Origin: Euwallacea fornicatus
Lineage: Eukaryota; Arthropoda; Insecta; Coleoptera; Curculionidae
Assembly: GCF_040115645.1 (NCBI RefSeq)
Contig: NC_089557.1
Location: forward strand, 1,798,001-1,862,000
DNA length: 64,000 bases
Direction: 5' to 3'
Shown here: piece by piece, positions 37,301-48,700 of the stretch
Layout: the number at the start of each line of letters is the position of its first letter
Position numbering within the stretch: position 1 is the first letter of the stretch
Program-made: the position numbers and the translations under genes
Notes under the pieces: model-generated
What the model was told of the DNA's origin: nothing
Database searches by the model: none
Seen by the model: the letters and a program-made list of their open reading frames with translations, nothing else

Positions 37301-40300
37301 GCAATTTTATGCTTTCAGTATCGCCACCACTTTCAGAGACAGAGAGATACAGATAGGCAGAGAGTGAAACAAAGTCAGAGCGTGCGAGAGGCAGAGAGGG
37401 CGACAAAGGCAGAGCAAGAGAAAGAGAGAAAGAAAGAGAGAGAGAGAGGGAGCCGGCAAGCGAAACAAAGATGGAGCGGCCGGAGAGAGGGATAGATTCG
37501 TTTATTTTGCATGAATTTATATAACCCAAACAACCCTCAAAAAATCTGTTTCCGATTTAATAGACTCTCATGTATAATAGGCCACAGAACAGATTCGCAG
37601 CCGCCTATCAGGGGGGCCCTCTCTAATCAAATAGGCCTGAACTATCGATCAAAAAAGGACCTTAAAAAGCCGGCGGACCGCAAAAGGGCCGTAATTGCTT
37701 AACCCCGAACTCAAATTGGCCTACGGCGAGACATTGGCCGACCTTTAATGTACCTTTATCCTTTTTCCATTCCTCGAATTTGGTTATCCGACTAGGAATG
37801 GGACAGATTGGGGCTTATTGTTTGTCGATTTGAATTGGATTGGATAAGTTAGTTGGCTTTGCGAAGTACAACACAATGGACTGAAATACAAGAAAAAAAT
37901 TGATTTTGACCAAGGTAATTTCTAGAAATATACAGGGTGCGAGAAGGTGGGTGCGAACATGTTCTTCTTTGCAGTCATATATATATGTAAGATTCGCGGT
38001 TCAAGGGCGGAGAGAAAAAAAAACACAATTCTCAGAGCAATTCTTCATTCTCCGCGAACCAAAAATGGAATCCCGATACAACCCGGTATCCATACACAGA
38101 ACACATCCCCTCTTCGTGAGAGAACCGATAAGATGGAAGGGCTGTCCACCCTTTTTCCCACGGGTACCAAACCCCTAAACGTCATTCTCACCTACGCTAA
38201 AGGAGTTTATAAACAACCCTCCCTTCCCACGCTAATCTGGGGAAGAGTTTGGTACCAAAAGCCTCTACCACTTTCAGATAATGCCAATTAATGGACTTAA
38301 GATATGGTAAACGAGAAATGCGAAGAGATTCGTGACAGCCCTTTTACCATTTTCTCGCACTTGTCTTGGGAGGAATTTGGAGCCAGAACCCCATGATATT
38401 TTCAGATAACTGATTAATTGTTTCAACATGGACAAAGAATGCTCACATATATATGTACACCCTGTATATCGCGGGGTACATTAACACAATTCGCGGTACA
38501 ATTTATGTTTTTTTCGCCCTCACTTTTTTCTTTACTCTCAAAAAAACAAAAAAAAAACGAAGAAAAAATCTGAGTCTTCCTGGGTGCAAGTCGCGGTCTC
38601 GTTCCTCGGTTGGATGTAGGAATGCTCGCCCTCTTCCAATTTGCTCAAGAAAATAGCGCTTTACGTGTAAAGGATTGTAACACGAAGGCTCGCCCGCGGC
38701 CCAAAGCTGTGGCTCCACGAGAAGCGGAGGGCGCTCGTTCGGTCAAGGACCTAATTTCGGCCCGTGGTACGTCCAACATTTTAGGCGCAAATAACGTGTT
38801 TCTAGTCTTCTACGTGCAAGTGACGTAACATTACACTTAGTCATTTGACTAAAGGGGGTGAAAAAAATTAACACTCGTTATTTTTCATTTACGGCCCGTT
38901 GCCAAGGGCGACTATCGCAGCAACTTTACGACCCGTCTTTGCGAGCGACAGGGCGTAAAAATATAACAACACCGATGGTTGTAAACGTATTGTTACTGCA
39001 TGGGAACTAAGATGTAAACAAACAATTTCGATCCGTTTGCGAGTAAAGTGATTTAACCTGCTTTATCGAATCCATAATCCACGTAGATTTTCTCGTTCGA
39101 CTGTAACACCCAGCTAGGTGACGTTCGACTGCCCTAAAAATGGTTTTCTGCCTAGGTTTCTCCGTCGACGTTTCGGTTTGTGTGTTTTAGGCCATCATCA
39201 GGACACCCAAGGACCGGCAGTTGCCCAGCGCGTTAACCTTACATGTTTACGTTTTTTACGTACACATCTTTCGTTTTTCCTCTCGTTTCTTCCTGAGCTC
39301 TGGGGTAATAGATTCGTCGCGGAAAGGTTAAGAGGGATTTCTCTTCGATCCCCCAGTGGATGGTGAATGCTATTCCCAGCTAGTTTTAACTGGGCAATTT
39401 CGCTGCTTCAACAGTCCCTACTTAGGCGAGGCGTTATTTTCAGGTAAAATAAAGGAAAAGGAGTCTTTCAGTCTCTAAGCTATTACGTCGAGCATTGAGC
39501 CTCTTTGCATGATCCTTATCGGATATCGTTGTTCTTGTCTCAAATGTCAGCCCGAATTACCTGCGAAAATCCGCAATTTTTCGCCTGCTTTATCCTGTTT
39601 ACTTTCGAAATCAAATTCCACAATAGATGACCCCTAAGAGCGAGTCGGAGCAACAAAACTTGATGAATCCTGAGCAGCGCTCTAATTTAATTCTCTGACT
39701 TATTCTCAGGTTTCATTGCGGGCGTGCGGTGTGATTCATACTTCCGCGAAGTGTACGAATATTAAATTCCCGCCAAAAAATCTGGAATACTTGGAAGACA
39801 AATTAATATCCCGATAATTCATCCATGAAAACGATGATAAGATCTGTCGCAATCTGTTGAATAATCTTTTTTCCCTTTTTTTTTTCCAGTTGGAGCGAAA
39901 TACGGTTAACAGTGCAGAGGCGGTCGGTTCGCTGTATATCTATCAGAAAGTTGGTATCTTTTGTAGTTCAAACTGACAATGGCCGGCCCCAGTTTTAGTA
40001 CTGGGAGCAAACACGAGCTAATTAAATATAAACACACAATGGGGGCCCTTTATCTCGTTGTGGAAGAGATCCCCGAGCAATATTACGTTTTCGCATCCGT
40101 TATGACAAGTTAAACATCCATTTTACGGTGGGTTTGTTCTCTTTTTGATGCGGCGATGAATGGTACGCGTCGGCGTTTAGCAGGAATCGCATTTAACAGA
40201 GGACAGAGGGGCCCTCGCCGCACACGTAAATCTGCTCGGCCATAAAGCAGCCGCAAGAAAAGGGGCTCCGGGCCCCCGCACAATTGACTATTTTCCAGCA

Positions 40301-42682
40301 ATATGCACAAAAGTGGTTTCCAGGACCCCGCCTAATGGCCCAAGGCTTTCTCGTACGCTTGTTAGGCCCCTAATAAGCGGCCGTAATTTTAAATTGAGGA
40401 TTGTCTACTCGGGGGTCGCATACTTTCACTTCTCGCCCCCCATCGATTACGGCCGAAGCTGCGGAAATTGAAAGAATTATGCCACGACTTAAAATTCAGC
40501 TTCCACATATTTCCCTAGTTAGTCTGGAACAATTAATCCACAAGTTGGAACACTTTCCTTATGGCGAGGGCTGATATACGGACGCAGCGCTTCCAAAAGC
40601 GCAGACTTGTTTCGACTAATAAAGCAATTAATATTAACCGTTCCGTATGCAAATTCCGCTTGTTTTAATTAATTCCCTCACACTATCTCTAGTGTTCGCT
40701 ACAAGCCGTATTACACCCCCGCCAGCGGGTTCTAAACGGGGGGTTAGGACCGGACTTTCTGCTGTTTTCCCCTTTGCCAGCGATTAGGTAAATAAAATTT
40801 TGAACTTAAAGACTCCTCCAGCGACCGGATTAGTCTCATTCTGATACAGAACGAAAAGAAACGGCAAAAAAACAAGTCATCGCCCTAATTAAAACCTTCT
40901 TTGATTCGCTGAAAGGCTCAGAACAAGACAGGACGAACGACGGGGAAAAACAGTCGTAATTTAAGAACAACGTATTTATAATTCAAAAACCGTGAAAAGT
41001 TTATTTTGGAGGGCTGCCAAGAGGGGTTGAAATCGCTTTCTTTAAGAACGAAGCAATAAAAAAAGTTTTTATGAAGTCTTAAAATCAGTCACTTCAGCAG
41101 GTTGCGAATATGAGTTCATTTACCGAACGGGTGGGGCTTCAAGTTTCCTTGAGGGCGGAAAAATTTGAAAAAAATCCCTAAAATTAGGCGAGCCGGGGGA
41201 GTGTGGCACGTTTTCATCTTCACGGGTGTCGGCCATTTGTTCTAGTTGCACTTTTGAATTTCGCGGGAAGACGAAACTTCTCTTCTGGCCTTGTGACGAG
41301 ACGTCGCGGTCCAGCGGAAGCGGCCTGGCATTTTTACAATTTTCACTAGAAGTGCCCACTAAGATAGCCGAAGGGCACTTACGGCCACACACGCTTTACA
41401 AAGCTCAGCAAAGGTCTTTTGACGAGCAGTTTGTTCCGGACGAAACATTTTTTTTTTTTTTTTTTGGTTTTGCACTTCGAAGGCAAATTTTCCCCTCTGT
41501 GAGAAGGAATTAACGCGATTATGCGCCGATTCGGGTCACGACGTGAAATTTACAGGGCGGCACCCGCCTAATGGGCCACGATTCACTTAAGTATTATCCC
41601 AGGACGATTATTATGATGTGGCGAAAGTTGCCTTGTACAGGGCGTCGCGAGCCTTTTCGACTTTGGTCTTCGGCTCTTACGAAGCCGGAGGTAACATTTT
41701 AGAGGCTTTCACGATGTGCGAGACCTCAATCCTTCTCTTGGATGCACTGCGTATGTACCTAAATAAGAAAAAGGGGTAGCGGTGAGCTCCAATGTGGGAT
41801 CCAGCAGGGAAACACCTTGGACCTTCGTATCTTGCGCCGTATTTCTCGGGGAGGTGTTTCTTGTCCTCGCAGGGTTTGCGAAATATTATTGCACCTCCTG
41901 AAAGTTACCTTCTCCCTAGATCCTGAACACGCTGATTTTTTTTTTTTAAACCTGGAGTGCTTTTCCCGTTCGCGAAGTAGGAACTCATAACATTAAAAAC
42001 TAACGACTTCTTCCCCTCAGGCAGTTTTGATGTTACAATGGCTTAAAGTCGAGATTTAGCCCCCTTAACGCCACTCTACAGTCTACATATATTTTTCTTC
42101 CCTTGCTTCGACTTTCAATTTCTCGCGCACACACGCAGTTCGGAAACGCAACATTTTTCCTGGACCCCCGAAAGGGGTCCCCTCGTAAAATATCACCACT
42201 AATAAACTGTGCCCCTTGGTAAACACATATACATCATAACTTCCTCTTAGGGTGATTAAGACCTCACCAAAAAACAAACGCGATAAATTAGACCGGCGAT
42301 ACACGTTCCAGGGATGGACTTGACGCCCCTAAATCAGGACCCGTCGTGTGCAACCCCACGTGCACCTACGAACTTTCGACAAAAAAGGGCGGAGATGAAG
42401 GGTTGAAATTTTTGGACACGTGTTGCGTCTCTAAATATTTATGAGCCGACGTTACAACCTCCCGCTTAGGACTTCTACTTGTACGATAAAACATTGGAAA
42501 CTTAATGTACTTACGTTCCCAGGGGCACCCGTACAGTTCCACCCTCATGCAGACCGTTCTGGGGTGCTCGCTGTAGGGGATGAACCTGACTTTCGAGGCG
42601 ACGAAGGGTAGCTCGAGTCGCTGGTGGACCACTATGTAGGTGTTGGTGTTCGCCGTCAATACCTGAAAGTATGATTTTTTTT

Positions 42683-42723
<41 letters not shown>

Positions 42724-45700
42724 GGAATTTTTCCTTTGGTACGTCACGAGCCTCGTGCCCGCTTTTTGGTTGGAATATTTAACGAAAATACATAGTTTTT
42801 AGCTCTATGGATTTTTCGCGGACCTGCGCGTCAGTGTGTCATCCCATTACCCGCCGCTTTTGAGTCACAGAGAAATTTTAATATTCCCTTGAGCTTCCGG
42901 TAAATGGATTTCTAAAAAGATTTTTTTAATATAAAACTTTTAATTTGAAGTTCATAAATTTCGCCAAGCGACCGACAGATTAAATTTTTGCGGTACAACT
43001 TTTCCGTGGCAATAATTCATTCCCCGTTAAACATTTAAAAAGGTTTTTACCTTTTTAATTAACGAGTGGTCCAAAGTTTTGTTATTATTGAATGGAACAG
43101 GCATACGCAATTCGCCGGTGTATGTTTGTCTATGACGTGCATTTTCCGAGGCAAATGGGAGTTTATTTTAGCTTTATTGTGTTTTTAGCTACAGAAGCGA
43201 AAACACTCCCTGCGTTATTTTCTTTCGAGGACCTTCCACCGGATACTTTTACATGACTTGAAAATTTAAGCGATTGTTTCTAGTTTCGCTTTATTTTCGT
43301 TAGCGGGATCTGTCCTCTCCTTTGTCAACTGCCTCATTCCAAGTAATCACTTCCACACACATACGAATTCAGCCAAATTGACTAAAGAATGTTTGTTCGT
43401 CGTACAGTTCCGAATGCTGCCCCAGATATTCCGGACTATTCAGAGTTTTACCCCGGCCAAAGGGCAACGCAAACTCCCGAGGTAAAAACGGAAAAAGTCC
43501 CCCCCCCCCCGCAGGGGGGGGGGGAGTAACTCTTCTAGCACGTACATGATTTTTACGTAGGGTCACAGGGCCAATATAGGATAATTAGTGTCTCTCTTCG
43601 ACATGCGTATAGGGTTGTCGGCGATTGCTGATGCACAAAAGTTGATGTTGGCAGAAGTCGTTTACCTCATAACTTCATGGAAACGGGACGTTTCTCGTAA
43701 CTCTCCATTTTCCAATCTACCCGATACATTTTCTACATATCGAGGAAACGCAAACGGCCTCCCATAGATTTGCGTGGTGGAATTCAATAGGGTAATTGAT
43801 TTTCCCTAAAACGCACGATTTCGCCGCATTTAACTGAGCGTATAAATTTCGGGACAGCCTGTATACATTCGAAGACGGATTTTTTGACCCTTTTCAAAAA
43901 TTATCGTTCCACAGGGGCTGCACTGTGGGACGTCCACAAACTCGGAGCAACAGCATCCGGACGGTCCTTTTGCTGTTCAAAAGTCCCGACTTTTAAAATC
44001 ACCTTGTAGCTATCACGCCAAGGCGGCGAATCCTGGCTAACATGGGTCAAGCATTGGGAAACCTGCATTTCGCCGCCTGCCGTGATGCACTACATACGAA
44101 AAATGGACACCCTGTAGGTGGACTTTGACCAAAGGGCGACCGATGCATTTCGGAAGTATACAAGAAAAAAAAGCATTTTTCAATCGCCTTGGAAGTCTTC
44201 CACCGAGAAAACGAGCCATTTTGACTGTCCTATATATCATCGCTCCAACTTAGCAAAATACTTTCATTGATTTTGAGTAGGTGGAGGTATTTACGGAAAA
44301 GCGAGGAACGTATCCGCTACCAGAAAACGCAGAGGTTTTCCAATTTAAGTGATAAAATTGGAGGCGATCCGAACCCATTGCAACCCACCGGGTTTATAAC
44401 ACTCAAGCGCCATATCTGATGCTCCATTTAAGCTCGCAGAATCAAATACTTCTAACGAAATTTAGCGTTAACAATTTGGTGCAAATTGAGTAGTAAATTG
44501 AGTTAAATCGGTGTCCATATTTTCCTGAAACACCCTGGATTTTGTTATAGTTTTTTTCAGTAACGAAGCTTCCTAAATGACTTAAATTTATTCTTCGTCT
44601 AGAAACGCACGAAAGTGAACTCGTTCATTTCAGCTGAGACGCCCCAAAATATCTCTTGCTATTCTCTCGCATGCCATAAGATTTCCTTGTGTGAAATCAA
44701 TAGTTAAAAGGATTCATCCGAAAAGTTTTATATCTTTAGAACTTCAACGATTCCGAAAAGCGCAATTCGAATGCATCAGTTTTCCTTATGAGGCACTGGA
44801 GCTTTTACTGCTGGAAGCTTGATCTGAGAGCAGCAGATCCCCTCAAAACCTTTTTTGAATTCGGCATGTTACATATTCGGTTTATGCCATCACTCAGCCG
44901 TTTAAAACAATCAGTCGACTTCTAGCCAAAATCACTGGCACAAAGAAAAATTTCAACATGGAACGATGCTTCAGCTCTATTAGCTCTAAAAACGAAATTG
45001 ATTTGCAATTTCGCGGGCTTTGTTGCGGTTTGTTAGTTTTTCTCAGTGATTTTCACTGTAGAGGGCGGTTCAATTGAGGGAAAGAAATTTAAAGAGTATT
45101 TTTGAGGTCAAAATGAGACCTTTTCCTGTCAGAGACCTCTGCCCTAAGGTGCATCCCTTCGGAGCCGGAGTCGTCGAGAGTGGGGCGAAGAAAATCTATG
45201 ATGTGAAGTTGTGGACACAGCTGCCGATGGAATTGTCATAAAAATTTGCAAGCCCGGTAGCGTTTTAAGTGTTCATTTTTTGCCTCAGAGACGATGTAAA
45301 CCTAACTTTAGAAGGGTCGGAGGGGCCCTACAGTTTGCGTAGCCCCCGTTTTATGTTTTCGTCGCATATCGCAGTTAAATCCACCGAGAAACGTTGATTT
45401 TTACTATCGTCTTCTAACGGGCCATGAAAAAATTTAAAAAAAATTATATTTTACGGTTTTTTTGACGCAACTAAGCGTTCGCAGGTAAATCGTTGTTGGA
45501 CGAAACCACCATCAAAATGGCAAAATAGAAAATTCGCTGGGCTGCGATTGCTGACGTTTTCGCTTATTTTTTCCTGAAATTTTTACAGAAAAACAATAAA
45601 TAAACCGCTAAAAACACACGAGCTTGTAAATTTCCACAAAATCTGACCGGGAACTGTGGTCGCCATTTGAAATAGTAAAATTTTTTGTCCTAATTTCGAC

Positions 45701-48700
45701 TACTCCAGCTCCGAGGGGGTGCGCTGTAGGACACCGGCTTACAGGAAGGGACAGTTTTGTTTCGACCTCAAAAACTCCCTTTTAGAACATTTTCACTCAA
45801 TTTCGAACGACCCCGCATTTTGCGCCTGTTTTAGCTCTTGCTCAACGTTGCTCTGTGACTCATACGTTGGGCCATGAGGGCTTACAGGTGGCCCGTGACA
45901 ATAACCGTTTTTTATTTTAGGGAAAATCGTTAATTTCCCCTATTTCAACCGGTCTTGCATATTCAACAGTTTCTGAGGTGTGCAAAAACATTCCTCGCGA
46001 ACGTTCGTCTAACGTTTCGGAGCTTCGTCGTCCTTATCGCGGAATTTAGATCTCCATTCTGGGGCGGTTTTCTTGGAAACGAAGGAAGCGCCTAATAGGA
46101 TCATCTAACGCAAGTTAACCCGAACTTTACGTCCTCACTGAACTTGGTAGGAGTTCAATAATTCGAGCGTTAGTGCTCGATTATAATAATGGAATCAACC
46201 GGAGCCGAGCAACTTTCGGTCTCTTTAACACACACGCCATCGGCTCACCACCCGTGAACCGTCCTCCTGCGTTCCTCTGAGCGTTTAAGCCATGTTTACA
46301 AATTAACTTTCCGAAAAGAGGATCTTCACGGCCTTAGCAAACAGGCCTACGAGGCGTCTTAGGCCGTCACCACCTAAACCCCTCATATATTCATCTGACA
46401 CATTCCTCCTCGTCCTAGGCAAACTTCCACTCCCGGAAATGTCTGGATAGACCCGAAACATTTAATCATACGCACCGATCATTTGTCAGTCTTATCGTGT
46501 CTCTTGTCTCGTATCTCTGGATACGTTTCGCACTATTTTGGGCGCAGCCATTTGTTCTTGTTAAGGTGCCCCATTATGCATTCGTCTGACCGCGGAAAAA
46601 CGTAATTCCAAGCCGGCAATTTAGGTTTTATCAAAGTCATTAGAGTTTGGTATTCAGTTTCCAGTTTCCCCCCCAGGGCACGATGCCTAAATTCGAATAG
46701 GAGCAACCGCATATGCGGGCTACAGGAACATGTATCTGTATCTAGCAAGGCAATGTAACATTATACTAATGAGTTTTACGTGCAATTCGTTTTCCAGGAA
46801 AGGAACAGCACCGGTGAGGCGCAACGTACCGATGTATTTACTTCCAGAACGTTTCCTAAACATGCCCGAACTGGAGCAGGCGTACGAAACATCACACTCA
46901 CTGGCACATTTTATTCCCTGGCCCCACAACAAAGAGACCTAATAAATTTAAAATCGCCTTATTTGAGCCCAGATGTGCTCGTAATATAAAAAACCGCATT
47001 GCGGTTCGATATAGAGCACGGAGATTGTGTTTGGGGTGCATTTTTGCATATGTGGATGGCTTAAGGGCACCTGCGACATGTCTTTGTGGGAAATAAATTA
47101 CCATGAAAACAACTCAATTCGGTGGGTTGCACGGGAATCACTTAGTGGGACGTTGCGCTTTTGCTTGCAGGATTTTTCGAGATCCGAAAGCGGACGCCGA
47201 AAAATTAAGCCCGACGCCCCCGCCTCGTTACGCCGCCGTCGAACCGGGGGAATCCGAAGGGGGCGCGAAATGGACCAACAAAAGTGGCATTTTACGTGAA
47301 TTTCAATGGGATTACTCGCCGTCTTACGTTCGCCCTTCGACCACCGGGCCCGGCACCCGTCCCCGGAGCTCCCCTTAATCCGTCGCCGGTATTTCGTTGC
47401 CAAAAACTCTCTCAGAATGCCATTTCCGGCGCCACACCCCCCCCCCCCCCCGACCACCGCGGCACCGGCCGAAATCGGCGGAGCGAAAGCGCCACTTTTC
47501 GGACCTTGTTACGAATTGGGCTTAAGTCGCCCTAATGCGAAAAATTAATTTTGCATTAAACAACATTTGCATAAACAGCAGGATCGATACCCATTGTCCA
47601 AAATGATTAATCCAGCCGCAGCCGCGGGGCAGGGCTTTATTTATACAAATTAAATTGATTTCCAAAATTCGCAGCCTCCATCACTCGGTTATATTTACTT
47701 TTCTGCAGCTTTTGGCGCTGTTTTGTTCGGGCTGGATCTAACCCGAATTGAATTAATTTTATTCACATTTCAGCTAACCAACGGGGCTATTCAATTGTAA
47801 AATCAGATTAAATTTGTATAAATAGATATGTGTGCGGGGTATATAATTCAAAAAATAAACAGTATCGCGAGGGAAGAAAGCCACAGTGTTTTTGATGGTT
47901 ATGGTAATGGGATTCCGTTTCGGGCCGAGACTTCAACAACTGGCATTACCGAACGAACTGCTTTATACAGGGTGGCACGCTCTCGACAAAGGAAAACTAA
48001 TCCGGGGCATTAGATAGGTCCCTCAAAGCCAAGATCGCATGCAAATGCGACTTAAATCTATCTCAAGCGGTTCGGAAGAAACCCGGCATTGAGGTTGCCG
48101 CTTTTAATATGTGGCCCTGCTAAGCTTAATATGGGGCGCAGCCATCTTACTAACCGTGCATAATTTAGAGTGCCGTCGAATCCGGCGTTGAGCGCGGGCT
48201 ACCCTCTATTATGATGGAGCTTACAAAGAATTCGAATTTTACACGGAACATGTGATCAATGTACGTGCCAAAGCGTCGAAACAAGGGCGACAGGAGTCAG
48301 CTACCTTAGCCGGGGCTCATTTAAAAACCTGCAAAGTGAGTGTGACATTTAATTAAAAATTCTCGAACTAAGTCAGCGTAACTTGATTTATGGACCGTTA
48401 TTAGGACGTATCAATGGCGGGGGTGACAAATTAGTTTTAAACTTTTAATCAACTTTTCCTGGAGCTCGACTTGCAAAACGCAACTAATAAAATTATGAAC
48501 GCGATGCCGCGTAACGAAGTTAGTCCCCGAACTTCCTTCCGCGGGTGCCCCATGCGTTTTCGAATGTGCCGTTTTACCTTCTCCCCCCGCGAATCCTTGT
48601 AGGTCACCCATGCCCCCAGGGCGCTCCTCCAGTACTCCACGAGGAAGGCCTCCGCGTACTCCTGTCCCTGCCCGTTGCCGAACCGGCCCTGGGTCTCGGT

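Larger units (their letters stand above)
35781..42514 (-). other. Ddr intron, 6.7 kb
   Basis: No exon found. It contains an element start ACAGGGTGTCCCGG near 35806, poly(A) near 36070, a purine-rich tract (37334-37493), a probable TIR element (37933-38464), a hammerhead-like motif (39158-39210), element starts near 41565 and 41635, and poly(T) near 41449. Confidence 0.8.
42663..48577 (-). other. Ddr intron, 5.9 kb
   Basis: No exon found. It contains a 48-nt T-run next to the exon, a C12-GCA-G11 hairpin (43499-43524), element ends near 43855, 44110 and 44531, an element start TATACAGGGTGGC near 47965, and a C15 run (47437-47451). Confidence 0.8.

Noticed and set aside
37254..37529. Ser/Leu-rich protein on the minus strand
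   Set aside because: It is a translation of a GA-rich low-complexity tract.
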